Of a stretch of DNA of 64,000 nucleotides, positions 1 through 12,239 are shown piece after piece. The translations under genes were made by a program, and so were the position numbers. The notes beneath the pieces were generated by a model, which saw nothing but the letters and a program-made list of their open reading frames with translations, ran no database searches and was not told the origin of the DNA. The DNA comes from Heterohyrax brucei. Lineage: Eukaryota > Chordata > Mammalia > Hyracoidea > Procaviidae. Location of the stretch: NCBI GenBank assembly GCA_028571685.1, contig CM053141.1, forward strand, positions 137,420,833 through 137,484,832, read 5' to 3'. Each line of letters begins with the position of its first letter. The first letter of the stretch is position 1.

Positions 1-677
1 AGATTTGCTTTTTATTGATAGTACATAAAAAGCTTTTCATTTCAACTTTTCTCAGGGAGGTCTTCGGAGTTCACCAGAACACAGAGTAATTTGTCTTCTA
101 GTATAATGGATAAAGGGCCTATGGCTAACCTTATATTGACAAGTAGGCCATGATTCAGCTGCCTGAAGGAAAACATAGCCCTGTGTAGATTACCTAATCT
201 TAGAACAATATGCAGACAAAGTTTGCCTTTTTTTTTTTCTAACAAATGTTGTTATGGAGCTAGAGAGGAGGGGTGGAGTGTGTATTAACACCAAAGATGG
301 AGAAGGAGGTTGACATGATCTTAAAACAGCACACTTGTCAAAGCTGAGATTGGGTTTTCCGATCCTTGGGAATCCTAAGACCCAGCAGGGACTTTTGGGG
401 ATAGAAAGCCACTAAAAAATTGTTATTAATAAAACTGACAACAAGAATCTGGTTGGAGAAGAGCAGATATAATTTCAGAAGCTGTTTGAATGCAAGAGCC
501 TGAGACGTGAAAAATGCTCCCAAGAGGAGCCTGCTGGGGAGTAAGCGAAGCAGAGTAAAGCAGAAAAAAATGCAGGTAAAGCTGTGGTTTTAACATTTGG
601 CCTTGATATACTTCCATGGAGACCTTTGGAGTACCAGTTGTAGCACAGAGGTTGTCCCACCAGAAGAAAAGGAGTCG
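1..677. other. Unassigned intergenic sequence
   Basis: I recognise no gene or repeat family here. Open frames on both strands are short, overlap one another and show no protein motif. A T-run lies near 229-240. The right edge is set by the LTR that starts at 678. Confidence 0.4.
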
Positions 678-1394
678 TGTCATGGATTGAACTGTGTACC
701 AGCAAAAATGAGTAGAGCAAGCAGACTGGGCCAAGTTTCCCAGTATTGTGTGATTGCTCTCCATTTTGTGATTTTCCTACATTGTAAATCCTAATCTCTG
801 CCTGTGGCTAATGCCAAAAGAGCCAAAGCCACTATTGCTGAATTGATTCCAACTCCCAGTAACCCTATAGGTCAGAGTAGAACTGCCCCACAGAGTTTCC
901 AAGGAGCAGCCGGAGGACTTGATCTGTCACCTTTTGGTTAGCACACGTAGCACGTAACCACTATGCTACTGGGGTTTGCAGTGGTTAAATAGACTGGATT
1001 ATGTTAAAGATGATTAGAATGTAACTATAACATCCTTCCTAAGGTCACTTCCCTGCTCCAGTGTAGAAACAGTTTCCCTGGAGTGTGGTTTGTACCATGT
1101 TATATCCTTTTACCCTACATGAGATAAAAGGAAAGGGAAGCATCAAGAAAGCCGCACAGGGAGTTAAGCGCATCCTTTGGACATGAAGTTACTGTGCCAA
1201 GATGCTTACAGACCAAAGAAAGACTAATGCAACACAGGGACTTTCCTCTACAAGAAGAGGGAAAGCCTTCCTCTAGAATGGATATTCTGAATTCATACTT
1301 ACAGCCTACTACACCGTGTAAGAACAAATTTTTCTTTGATAAAACCATCCACTCATGGTATTTTCTGCTGGAGCAGTACGAGATGACTAAGACA
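678..1394 (+). mobile_element. Solo LTR, ERVL-MaLR (MLT1-like), split by a SINE
   Basis: The element starts tgtcatggattgaactgtg and ends gatgactaagaca, the TG...CA ends and terminal motifs of MLT1-like LTRs. Flanking pentamers agtcg (673-677) and agtag (1395-1399) fit a 5-bp target duplication with one change. A minus-strand AfroSINE at about 813-979 splits the LTR. The body is the same family as the LTRs at 21264, 25405, 30795 and 50518. It is non-coding; the 113-codon frame at 1194-1535 runs out of the LTR and has no recognisable product. Confidence 0.8.
813..979 (-). mobile_element. AfroSINE
   Basis: Minus-strand tRNA-derived SINE: the RTE-like tail comes first (ctgaattgattccaactcc) and the tRNA-like head last. 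It is flanked by tgtggctaat and gtggttaaat, a likely target duplication inside the MLT1-like LTR, so it is younger than that LTR. Confidence 0.85.
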
Positions 1395-1679
1395 AGTAGG
1401 TTTTTATTTCTCACATTAATAAAGCATTATCGATGGCCTGCTTTGGAGAGAAGAGGCATGAATAATCTCTCGGGTATCTTAAAGTGTCTCTGTCATCTGA
1501 ACCACGGGCATCCCAGCCTGGTAAAGGGGTCCTAATACCAACTGTTACAAAGGTGGATAAGATATTCTAATCTGTGTATTAGTTTAGAAGGCATCTAAGA
1601 AAGAGAAATAAAATTGCTGGCCCAAGGAAGAAAACAAATCTTTACTGTACTATTATGATAAAAATAGTCACTAAAAAAA

Positions 1680-1866
1680 CTAGCATTTTCTCAGCCACAT
1701 GTGCTCTATATGACAGGTACTAGTCTCTGCATATACATGTACAAAACTTCAGTGAAAGAGATATCATTATCCTCTTTATATAGACAAAGAAACTGAAACC
1801 TGGAAAAATAACAAATGGTAGGTAGATACAAGAGTTAAATTCAGGTCTGTCTGATACCAAAACCTA
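1680..1866 (+). mobile_element. MIR SINE remnant
   Basis: Diverged but recognisable order of MIR motifs: 'tgacaggtactag', 'atcattatcctcttt', 'acaaagaaactgaaacct', then 'caggtctgtctgataccaaa'. This is the ancient mammalian-wide SINE, much older than the AfroSINEs around it. Confidence 0.65.
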
Positions 1867-2454
1867 TTCCTTGGTGAACTAAGTCAATTTAATAGATTGC
1901 ATTATAAGCATTAAATGTGCTTATATTAATAAAATTCTTGTGCATCCTTGAATTGATATGGAAAAAAATTTCTGACTATATTTCCTTTTTTGTTTAAAGA
2001 GCATAGAGAAGGAACTCACAGAAGACTTAGAGTTTAAATTAATGTCCACTGAAATCATAAAGTGTTTTCAGGATATAATGTTGTAAAACAAAGTGTCTCT
2101 GGAGAAGACAGAATTTTCAAAATAGTAAGTGAATCAGACACTGGTGGTAGCTTTCTTGAAAATGCACTGTAGAATTACAGGGTCTTTAGAGAAGTTGATA
2201 AATATTCCTCAAAAAATGGGGAGCTTCCTTATATCAAATAATTTGGGGGAAACTTTGTACTTGATCTGACTCTTGGAGAGCCACAAAGCAGAGTAACATA
2301 CTAGAGACTCCCACAATTCTGAATCAAGAATTATTTACTTGCATTAACATTTCAAAATTGACTTTTCACAAAATTTTATGCAACATTTATTAACGTTTCA
2401 CAGGATACGAGTAGTCCATAGAATATTGGTACACTACATGAATGGATCTGGAAA
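1867..2454. other. Unassigned intergenic sequence
   Basis: AT-rich single-copy-looking sequence with no long open frame and no element I can name. Confidence 0.4.
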
Positions 2455-2577
2455 TGTTGGTAAAGTAGTGTCGTTAAGTGCTACAGCTACTAACCAGTCG
2501 GTTTACAGTTCAAATCTGCCAGGCGCTCCTTGGAAACTCAATGGCGCAGTTCTACTCTGACCTCTGACAGAGGTAAC
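2455..2577 (+). mobile_element. AfroSINE, 3'-truncated
   Basis: Head gttaagtgctacagctact, B-box-like cagttcaaatctgcc and the start of the RTE-like part (gcgcagttctactctgacct) are present; the tail is lost. It is the first of three same-strand SINEs within 600 bp. The decamer agtgtcgtta near its start and its reverse complement taacgacact at its end could pair. Confidence 0.8.
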
Positions 2578-2702
2578 GACACTTAATATAGGGCAACCCT
2601 GCCTTATGCATACTGATATGTCTATAATTAAGGAAGAATCTGTGGTTTGCATATACTTGGTACACTTTAGATGTTTACTGAAGAAATAGTGCAGCAGAGA
2701 AA

Positions 2703-2740
2703 AACAAACCAACCAACCAACCGGGGACCATCGAGTCACT
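2703..2740 (-). mobile_element. Possible AfroSINE tail scrap
   Basis: A repeated aacc stretch followed by ggaccatcgagtcactg resembles the reverse complement of the terminal 30-40 bases of an AfroSINE or RTE tail. It is too short for a firm call. Confidence 0.35.
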
Positions 2741-2754
2741 GTCTACCCGGGCTC

Positions 2755-2912
2755 TCGTTGCGTAGTGCATAAGGGCTACATCCGCTGACCAAAAAGTCCA
2801 CTGTTCGAATCTGCCAGGCGCTCCTTGGAAACGCTATGAGGCAGTTTTACTATAACCTGTACGGTCACTCTGAGTCAGAATCGACTTGATGGCAGTGGCT
2901 TTAAAAGTAAAA
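2755..2912 (+). mobile_element. AfroSINE
   Basis: Head-to-tail copy with A-box region gtagtgcataagggctac, B-box-like actgttcgaatctgcc and tail ctgagtcagaatcgacttg. Near full length and diverged. Confidence 0.88.
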
Positions 2913-2925
2913 ATGTGAATTTATA

Positions 2926-3058
2926 TGGAAACCCTGAACGCGTACAGGTTAAGTGTTAGGGCTGCCAAACAAAAAAGGCCAGCAGTTGAAAACCACCAGG
3001 TGCCCCTTAGAAACTGTATGGGGCAGTTCTGCTCTGTCCTATAGGGTCACTGTAAGCA
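2926..3058 (+). mobile_element. AfroSINE, tail-truncated
   Basis: Begins ggaaaccctgaacgcg, runs through cagcagttgaaaaccacc and gcagttctgctctgtcctat, and stops before the terminal gtcgact tail. It lies 14 bases after the previous same-strand copy. Confidence 0.85.
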
Positions 3059-4457
3059 GAGAAAAAGAGGAGAAAATACATCTGAGTTATAAACAAATTT
3101 AAATATCATGGCATTAAAAGATGAAACCAATGACCCAAGGTCAAAGTTTCTAAATAAATCATGACTCTACTGCTCACAGAAATAAGACTTTGTCCCTACT
3201 GCGTTTCTTACATGTAAAAATGACTTTTTATTCTACTCTTAGAGAATGCTTATCAAATCACATTAACGTTATTCACAAACAAAATGATTTTGTAAATACT
3301 AAACACTTACGTAAATAAATGTTGTATACAATGTTTTAATTACTTAAAAAGAGCATTTTTTTCTCTTCATGGTATTTATTCTCCTTGTTAATAAGCAGAG
3401 ATGGGCAATCTGCCATGGGCTATGAGGTTCAGTTTGGAAAAATATTTCGGCAAATTATACAGCATTCTTAAGATGAAAATATCACCACTTATGTACTGAT
3501 TTGATTCCTCCCCAGCCCCTCCACCCGCACTCCCTCAGTGGAGTGACATGTCTATGTCAGTTGACATGTTTTAGGATAAAGGTTCCTAGCTGGTCAGGAT
3601 CCTGCCTGTAAATATCTCTCTCTCTAAGTAGGGCATAACCTAACAAAAGAACAAACCTGCAGGTGAGATAAGCAGGGTCATACACCAAATAGATATATAT
3701 CTGTGTGGAAGTTAATAAACTTGAAGGTGGAAGCACGGGATGGGGCTCCTAGATGAATATAAAATCAGTGGCAAGTATCTGTAACTTTCCTGTGGAAGTA
3801 TTCAAATACATACCAGAAATTTATATATATAAAACAGTGACTCCAGATAAGCTAGCCAGATGAGAGAAGAAGATACAGATTCCAAAATATTCCCTGAAGC
3901 ATAATTTGGTAATTAGAAGAAATTTCATCTTTTTTCCAAAGCTGAACTCAAGGGAAAACTCCCTGTGCAGTGGCCCTGATTTCTTTCGAGTGGGTCCCTT
4001 ATCTTTCTCCTTCTGTTTGCTTATGTCAGAAGCTTCTGCAGCTATGGCATCTTTCCGACTTGTATGTGAGGGTAGGTATATGGGCATGTGGGTGTTGGGA
4101 CAGAAGTTGGATTTGAATTGACTTTCAAAATCTCTGTGGAAGAGATTTAGAAATCACTGTAAACAATCCACAGATTTATAGAAATTTGGTGAGTATAAGA
4201 GTACAAAGTTTCTTTTTAGGGATCCAGGGACCAACGTTCATTGTATGTCACATCCTAAGTAAAGGAATTCAGAACTTTCTTGAACTTAGTGTATTTTTCT
4301 CCCACTTGTATGTTTTCATACTAATGTTTAGGTTGTGTTTGCTATTGTGTTTGACAACTTCATATTTGTAAAACAGAATGATGTAAGATCTTCTGTTTTG
4401 TTTATTTACACTCGGTTTCTTTTAGTTCCCCATCTGGTATTCTGTAAAGATATTTTA
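3059..4457. other. Unassigned intergenic sequence
   Basis: No gene or repeat I can name. Overlapping frames of 60-90 codons on both strands near 3821-4371 have no domain, splice context or conserved motif that I can see, and are treated as chance. Confidence 0.4.
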
Positions 4458-4617
4458 AAAAAAAAATCACTGCTGTTGAGTCAAGTCTGACTCATAGAGA
4501 CCCTAGAGGACAGAGGAGAATTGTCTCACGTGGTTTTAAGGAGCCCATGATGGATTTGAAGCACCAACCTTTTGGTTAGCAGCTATAGCACTTAACTACT
4601 ACATCAAACAGGGCCTA
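4458..4617 (-). mobile_element. AfroSINE
   Basis: Minus-strand copy: A-run, then tgctgttgagtcaagtctga, a central diverged block, and the head complement ttttggttagcagctatagc. Confidence 0.87.
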
Positions 4618-4756
4618 AAAATTGCTTTCTTGTATTAATTTTATTCTATTAAAAATATGTGTAGTCACAGAATGGCTAGATTGTGCATAAAATAATTAAT
4701 TTGAATAACAGCTAATCAAAATATTCATACTGATGTGTTACCCACCCCCATCCCCC

Positions 4757-4916
4757 CAAAAAACATCTGTTGTCAAGTTAATTCCAACTCATGGCAACTC
4801 TATAGGACAGAGTAAAACTGCTCCGTAGAGTCTCCAAGGAGAAAATGGTGGATTTGCACTGTCGACCTTTGGGTTACCGGCTATAGTGCTTTATTACTAT
4901 GCCAACAGGTTTTCCA
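4757..4916 (-). mobile_element. AfroSINE
   Basis: Minus strand. Tail complement tgttgtcaagttaattccaa, body tctccaaggagaaaatggtg and head complement gggttaccggctatagtgct. It directly abuts the next copy. Confidence 0.88.
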
Positions 4917-5081
4917 AAATTAAACCCACTGCCATTAAGTCGATTCTGACTCATAGCAACCCTATAGACAGAGTAGAACTGTTCCATAGCATTTCCAAGG
5001 ACAGCCTGGTAGATTTGAACTGCTGACCTTGTGGTTAACAGCTGTAGCAACTTAACAGCTATGCCACCAGGGTTTCCAAAA
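4917..5081 (-). mobile_element. AfroSINE
   Basis: Second of a head-to-tail minus-strand pair: tgccattaagtcgattctga at its left, gtggttaacagctgtagc and ccaccagggtttcc at its right. One copy probably landed in the A-rich tail of the other. Confidence 0.9.
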
Positions 5082-6115
5082 TGATGTATACACCAGATAA
5101 ATATTTTAATGTTGATAACATGAACCAAAGAAACAAAAGTACATGGACCACTTCCAGGCAATGAAAACATTACCTGCAAAGATTCTAGAAGGGAATAAAG
5201 AATAAAGAGAAAACTTTTTTGGCCTGGTGGGGCTTTCCCGTAATGTTTCAGTCAGACTTCAGGTAATGGCTACAGCACAAGTGTTGACAGCTCAGATCAG
5301 CTATCCTCAATATTTTTCGTACACACAAACTTGCTGTTGGATATAATGCAGTTTTGGAGTGCCTGTCTTACAGAGCTGTAAGGCCAAATCCTCGCTATAC
5401 ATGATGGATCGTGCATGACAAAATGAACATTACATATTTTACATTTCAGTCATCTGTTAACATTTTTCCACAAACTGTAGGGTTTTAGTCAATATTTCAA
5501 CTTAAAAATGAGGCATTCCTATGGTGGCTCAGATTTCAAAGAACTTTAACAAATAACTACATGGGACAAATGCATTTATAAAACTTAATTAAAAAAGACT
5601 TCATTGCATGAGTTAACAATTCAATGAAATGATGATACCATATGTAAGTAAAATCTGTATTTAAATTGTTTTTGCATCATACAAATTTTCACTGTCGTTG
5701 CTTTCATGAGTTAAAATATGAGAGGAGGTATAGTTGATGATCTTAAAAAAAAAGTATTGTTTTCTTGTATTTAGCACTGAATAGCAGACTTTCAAAATAA
5801 AAGCCACAATGGCATGATATATCTCAAAGAGGAAAGAAGAATAATGAGGAATAAGGGACACAGTAAAGAGGGGAAGTGAATACGAAAAATTAAAGGAGAA
5901 AGGAAATAAAACATTAGTTTTCTGGTATGAATTTCTCCCCAGCACAGAGATAATACCCAGGACAGTACCAATGCTCCCAACAGAAAAACACAATGATTCC
6001 TTTTCCCTGTTCAGCTGAGCAGCTAAGTTTTATCTGAAACTGGGGACTAAAGGTGTTAGAAGAAGGTGGCACTCTCCTACACATTTGTATCAGCTGAACT
6101 GAACTGTCAGTAAAA
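5082..6115. other. Unassigned intergenic sequence
   Basis: No element or gene I can name. Minus-strand frames at 5661-5993 and 5792-5980 overlap in different phases and lack motifs. Confidence 0.4.
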
Positions 6116-6277
6116 TAAAACCAAAAAAACCAAACCCATCACCATCAGGTCAATGCCAACTTACAGCAACTCTGTAGACAGAGTAGACTTGCCCCATATA
6201 GTTTCCAAGGAGCACCTGGCAGGTTTGAATTGCCAATCTTCCTATCAGCAGCCGTAGCACTATGGCACTAGGGTTTC
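6116..6277 (-). mobile_element. AfroSINE
   Basis: A-rich start (aaaaccaaaaaaaccaaacc), tail complement catcaccatcaggtcaatgc and head complement cagcagccgtagcac. Near full length. Confidence 0.9.
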
Positions 6278-6478
6278 TGTCAGAAGACTAATAAAGATCA
6301 AAGACAAATTTCTACAAGTTCTGGGATATCAGATTACCCTCAGAAGAGAACTTTTCATTTTATCTCTTAAATAGCACTATGATCATGATGAAACCCTATC
6401 CTTTGGATGGAAGAAAACATTTAAATCTGTAACTCAAACATTATAATGTTAATATAAACCATACCCAGTGCAATAATC

Positions 6479-7362
6479 TGCTGTTATTGTTATTTCCAAC
6501 TCACAGTGACCCTACACACAACAGAATGAAACACTGCCTGGACTAGGCCATGTCTACTACAGTTGTTTTTATGCTTAAGCCCACTGTTGCAGCCACTGTG
6601 TCAATCCATCTCATTGAATGTCTTCCTCTTCTTCTCTCATCCACCACTCTACCAAGCATGATGTCCTTCCCCAAGGACTGGTCCTTCCTGACAACATGTC
6701 CGAAGTGTCTAAGATGCAGTCTTGTCATCTTTCCTTCCAAGGAGCACTCTGGTTGTACTCCTTCCAGAACAGATCTGTTTGTTCTTATGGTAGTCCATGG
6801 TACATTCAACATTCTACTCCAACAACACAATTCAAGGGCATCAATTCTTCTGTCTTCTTTGTTCATTGTCCAGCTTTTGCATGTATATTAGGCGACTGAA
6901 AATACCTTGGGTTGGGTCAGGCATACACTAGTCTTCAAGGTGACATCTTTACTTTTCAATATTTGAAAGAGGTCCTTGGCAGCAGATTTTCAAAATGCAA
7001 TGTGTCTTTTCTTGACTGCTGCTTCCATAGACACTGATTGTGGACTCAAGGAAAATGAAATTCTTGATAACCTCAAACCTTTTTCCATTTATGAAGCTGT
7101 TGTTTACTGGTCCAGTTGTGAGGATTTTTGTTTCCTTGATGTTGAGGTGCAATCCATACTGAAGGCTGTGGTCCTTGATCTTCATCAGTACATGTTTCAA
7201 ATCTTCTTCACTTCCAGAAAGTATGGTGGTATCATCTGTGTAATGCAGGTTGTTAACAAGTCATCCTCCAATCCTGATGCCTCGTGCTTCTTTGTATAAT
7301 CCAGCTTCTCAGATTACTTCCTCAGCATGTAGATCGAAAAGGTATGGTGAAAGGATACAATC
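6479..7362 (-). mobile_element. RTE-type LINE, 3' end (5'-truncated)
   Basis: Minus-strand RTE fragment holding the end of the reverse-transcriptase ORF and the short 3' tail. Open frames at 6543-6866 and 6949-7200 encode parts of the conserved RTE C-terminus (for example LRHFGHVVRKDQSLGKDIML and LHLNIKETKILTTGP) in two phases, so the ORF is broken. It matches the element at 19175-21920 in the opposite orientation. The copy stops inside the reverse-transcriptase region near 7362, a normal 5' truncation. Confidence 0.88.
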
Positions 7363-9069
7363 CTGTTGGATTTTTAAAAAATCAGTCTTAGATTTTCAGC
7401 ATTTTCACGTGTTCCCTTTCTCACCGCTGGGCGGACATGCAAGGATGTATGAGTTTTACTATGCTTTGGGACAATGGGAGTAAAGAGACTTTTGCACACA
7501 GTAGCATTTGTATCTGTCCTGGGGCTCCTCTGATCTCTGTAACAGTGATCCCAGTCTACCTAGTTGCTGCTTGCCCTGTTGAAATTCACGGTTGTAGCTG
7601 AAACCTAGTGTAACCCTTGAAAGCCTCTCCATTCTCCCCTCCCCTCCTCTTTTCCTCCTTTCTTTTCCCTTCTCCCCCCTCCCCTTTCCTTCTTCCTCCT
7701 TTACTTCTCACTTTCAGCCTCATTACAGGTGCAGGTGGTGCTCTCTGGTTGATTTGGCATCGCCTTGGCCCCCAGAGCCCTCTGTCTTCCTTCAAATTCA
7801 TGGCCTAGGATTCCACCCTATGCTGTCAGATCAGCTTCCCTCAGGCCAAGTAATCTCCAAAACAGGTTCATTCACTTCCAATTGAGCTACAGCCTTCAAA
7901 GGATTACAGGAACTCCTGAATTCTCTCCATGATTTATGGGATCCAAGGGTACTTGGAACACTAAGCTCTAGTCCTCCTTCAGTCATCTGATTCTATGACA
8001 CTGACTACACTTTGATTGGCCACCTCCCAAGTAAGTAAAGTCAGAGTCAATCTGACAGAACTTCCCTATATTCCTAAATATAAATCAGATACAAGCTCCC
8101 ATCTCTAGGCATTCTCAGATTGGGAAAATTTGTACACAGGGAGCCTTTCATCTTTTGCCTCTGTCTTCCAATATTCTCCAAATCTCAGGACTAAAACATG
8201 AAATTTTCATCTGGTACTCCAGCCTGATCAGGACCTACCTTATATAATATTTATGCTTGGCCTGGTCTGGTTAGTGATATACTAATGGTGTAGATATAGA
8301 GATTGGTGGGGAGTGGGAACTCTCTGAAACATCTGACTTTCAAGATTATTTTGCTGTAAATTCTATTTTAAATGTCTGAAGAAAAATATTAACTGTCTGT
8401 CTTTCTACAGTCTACCTGTAACCATCTTAATCCATCACTGTCATCTACATCCCTGATATAAGACTGATCAGTAACTCTGGTTGACAGGGAAAATGTCATG
8501 TGCACAGAAACAAAATGCAAAGCAAGTTCTACAAATATCTCCCAAACCAGTCTTCCCTGTTAAATAGTATATTCTTGTTAAGGAACAAGAGAAAGACATA
8601 GGGAAAAGACCTCCTGTAGAGAGTTCTCCCCCTCTGTACTTTTTTTTTTAGTCCCCCCTGGTGCCACCTCACTATTGTCACCAGGCATCTCCACAAGGCA
8701 CTTCAGAAATAGAAGCAGCCTCTCAATTATGAGTGGTCACTCCATAATAACCATCAGGCAATGGTGACAGAGATGAACTTGGTTGAAATATTCTTGCACA
8801 GTAACTTGGACTTGGGCTGATTATGTGTGCTCTTTAATTTTTGAATAGCATATGTCAGTTTAGACACATGAGAATAAAGGAAAAAGGACAACAAGCTGAA
8901 GTCACGAAGCCCATCTAATTACAGTGATGCACCAAAATGCCATCCTGAAGAGACACAATGACCCCCGGTTCTATCAATTTTTTCCTGAGGAAATACCCAT
9001 AGACAAGTAACCTCCAAATAACTGTCATCAAAAAATTACTTATAGAACAGTTGTAGATATGTTCCAGAC
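7363..9069. other. Unassigned sequence with a polypyrimidine tract
   Basis: No gene recognised. An almost pure C/T tract lies at 7622-7703 (cctcccctcctcttttcctc and similar). Frames at 7586-7801 (minus) and 7617-7808 (plus) are products of that biased composition. Confidence 0.45.
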
Positions 9070-10115
9070 ATAATCAAACACTTGTAGGATTGATTTACTG
9101 GGTTTGAAGGCCTAGGACTACTGTCTCATCAGACAGTACAGTCAATTAGCACAACAAAGTCCACAAAGTTTAAGATCTACATCTATATCTAGGTTGGCAG
9201 TTAGTGCCTGGGTCTTAGAAACTTCTAAAGGGTCATCTAAGATGCCACTATTGGTTGCTACTCAATCTGGAGCCAAAAAACAAAGAAGAAAACCAAAGAT
9301 TCAAAGAAGAAACTAGTCTACGGGACTAACTGCCAACACAAACCACAGCCTCATCTGTCCTGAGACCAGAAGAACTAGATGGTTCCCAGATAACACCACT
9401 GACAACAGATGGTCCCAGGTAAAAGGGGAGAATATTGTAGAACAAAACTCAATGTTCATTCAACAAGCTTCTGTAACCCTCTACACTCTCATCTCACCTC
9501 TGGACAGGAGCTCCCCAGTTAGACTCACATATCTACTTAAGTCAAGAAGCACACTGTTTGTCAATATTATCTTATGTCTCATAGTCCACTCTAATCTTTG
9601 TCTGAAGAGTAGGCTCCAGGAATGATTTCAGTTCTGGGCTAATAGAGAGTCCAGAGATCCTGTTCTCTGGGAACCCTCCAGTCTGTTGGACCGAAACTGA
9701 AATTCCTTAAAAAAAAAAAAGGCAAGACTTACTGGACTGGTAGAGACTAAAGGAACCCCTTAGACCATTACTTGAGGTACCCTTTAAAATCTGAACTGAA
9801 ACCACTCTCAGAGATCACCTTTTAGCTAATCACCATGAGTCGAAATAGATTGAATCATAAAATAAATAATATCACCCATAAGTACTGTGCTAATTTTAAA
9901 AAAAAATTACAGGAGACCTGAAGGTCAGCCATAACTCTAAAGCAAAGATGAGGTCAGGGCTTAGGAGGGAGGTCAGGGAAGCTAGATTAATAGAAATGGA
10001 AAAACCAGAAGGGAAATAATGAGAACATTGACACAATGTGGAAAATGTAACCAATGTCACTGAATAGAAATTGTTAAATGAGAACTTTCACTCAAAACAC
10101 AATAAAATATATATT
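9070..10115 (+). mobile_element. LINE-1 3' UTR (afrotherian type), old copy
   Basis: Its blocks match, in the same order, the younger LINE-1 3' UTR at 54900-56058: 'cctaggactactgtctcatc', 'aagaactagatggttcccag', 'ggcaagacttactggactgg', and the terminal 'aaacacaataaaatatata' with its AATAAA signal. No coding part remains. An inverted segment of the same kind of 3' UTR lies inside it at 9450-9697. Confidence 0.75.
9450..9697 (-). mobile_element. Inverted LINE-1 3' UTR segment inside a LINE-1 3' UTR
   Basis: Read on the minus strand this stretch matches a block of the same LINE-1 3' UTR family (for example ccaacagactggagggttcc and ctcttcagacaaagattaga). The flanks on both sides are plus strand. 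There is no T-run at its left end as expected for a simple minus-strand retrotransposition; an A-run lies just right of it at 9709-9720. Confidence 0.6.
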
Positions 10116-10289
10116 TTTTAAGTTACTTATACTCACTTTTGACCACATATACATCCCAGGATGACTGTGCTTTAGAGGTTATCTCACTTTATAACTGTTA
10201 GCTAATAAGCCAGTGTGATTGCGAACAGATGAGACAGAGAAATATGTGGTGCCGGTTATCAGATAAGCATAAAACAGTCTTTTTAGCCA

Positions 10290-10680
10290 ACCTCTTTTTT
10301 AAAAAAATGCTTTTATATTGTGGTAAAATACACGTAAGTTTTCTTTTAGCCATTTTAAAATACACAGCTCAGTGACATTATGCACATTCACAAGGTTGTA
10401 CAACCATTGCCACTAATTCCAGAACTTTTTCATTACCACAAATGAAAACCCCACTGCCCATTCTCTCCTCTCCCCAGCCCCTGGTAACCAGGAACCTGTT
10501 TCCTGTCTTCCACAGATTTGCCTATTCTAGACATTTCATATAACTTTGCATAACAATGTAACATGTTTGAGTACTTTCTTTTTGTGTCTGAATAATATTC
10601 CACTGTATGGAAAAACCACATTTTGTTTATCAATTTATTCACCAGTTTGATGCATATTTGACTATTGTAAATGATTCTGT
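10290..10680 (-). mobile_element. Old LINE-1 (L1M-type) 3' fragment
   Basis: Motifs of the antisense 3' region of old mammalian LINE-1s: 'ttgtggtaaaatacacgtaa', 'acaaggttgtacaaccattg', 'aataatattccactgtatgg'. No coding frame survives. Confidence 0.7.
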
Positions 10681-12239
10681 CTTGAACTTTCTCCCTTTGT
10701 CTATGAAGAGATCTCCTTTTGTCAATTTAGCTCCACAAACAGTCAAGGCTCTGTTGTCATCAGTGGAAAGAGATCAAGAGATCCCAGTCTCTTGCTTTAA
10801 GGATCAAGAAAGCTATTAAAGAAGGCCATCAGGAACATAATTATCTAAACACAAAGCAGCCTCTAATGAGTGTCATAGGAGATGTACATGAAAATACCAC
10901 GAGAACAAAGAGGAAGAAGAGAGAGATTTCAACTAGAGAGTCTACTGGCAGAGATTTTATGGAGAAGATCACCTCCAGCTGGGCTTTGAGGAGATAGGTG
11001 CTTTCAATAAGCAGCAAGAATTGAGTGAACATTAGCTAAAAAACGTAAGACCAAATCTAGGGTATGAGTGTTTAGTGAAGTTTGGAGTGATTCCATTCAG
11101 TGTGTTGTGAGGGGCAGAGAAGTAGGAAAACAGAAAGTTTAAGACTAGAAAATTGCCTAGGCCAGATCAAGAGGAATATCTAACAGAATCTGAACTTCAT
11201 TGTTTAAGCCACTGTAAATGCAGCAGGTTTGGAGCATAATATTAGCTTGGTCTCAGACTGAGGCTATGAACTATATGTCAATGCAACTTTTTTTTTAGGA
11301 AAGTAACAAATATTATGATTAAGATTTAGGAGAACATGTTCTCTTTCTGTTTGCATGCAGACTAGAATTCAAGTTTATAATCTTTTTCATTGAATTAGAA
11401 GTAGTTTCTCTAGAGTAACTAAAACATTCTATTCTCAGACCGTGTCTTTGATGCCTTTTACAGCATGGTCTTAGAAATGAGCAACTTTTACTTCAAATTT
11501 ATTCTTGAAATGTTGCCTGACAAAAACCATACATGAAAGAGTTTTCTGTCATAAAGATCTCTGAGCCAAAAACTAATGTGGAATTGTGGGAAAAGGCTCA
11601 AAGTTCTAGCATTTGCTGAACCACAAGCTTGCCATTCTTACAGAAATTCATCAGCAGAGAATGAAAGGTAGAAGAGGGAGGTGGAAAAAAAGAAAAAAAA
11701 AAACCTGATAGACTTGAAAATTAAGACACTTGAGCTAATACTAGACTCAGCTGCTTCATTAAAATAAAATGATTCAATCACCACTCCTTCTATCTGGGAA
11801 AATAGCAAAACAAGAAGTCATGATTGTTCACTACACAAAGAACAGAGCAGGCATACTTGAGGGCACATCAAACCTGTTGGCAATGATGGGGACAGCTCAG
11901 GACGCAATATGGTAATAACATGACTAAGAACATTCCGGTGTGCAGTCTCTTCATAAAAAGGTGTTGGGAATGGGATGTGTTATGGCAAGAATTCACTGGT
12001 GTCCCAGTGTGCTGAGTTTCTTCCACTAAAATGTAGCTCCCTCAAATTTTATGTCTACAAATTGCTGTTCTTTTCCCTGAGACTGGCTAATTTACTTCTT
12101 ACTGGAGACACACTTCTTTTTTTAGAGCTGTATTTACGACTGAAGATATAAGAGGAAAGAAACAAACATGATACATCTGCCGGTGGGGAAAACTCTTCAC
12201 TAATTCTTCTAAAGCCTTATTGAGCTCACCTATTTATGT
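10681..12239. other. Unassigned intergenic sequence
   Basis: No gene recognised. Parts of 10860-11220 look like an old dispersed repeat that I cannot name. A-rich run at 11681-11704. Confidence 0.4.

Noticed and set aside
6543-6891. 107- and 113-codon frames on both strands as host genes
   Set aside because: The minus strand encodes the RTE C-terminus; the plus-strand frames are its shadows.
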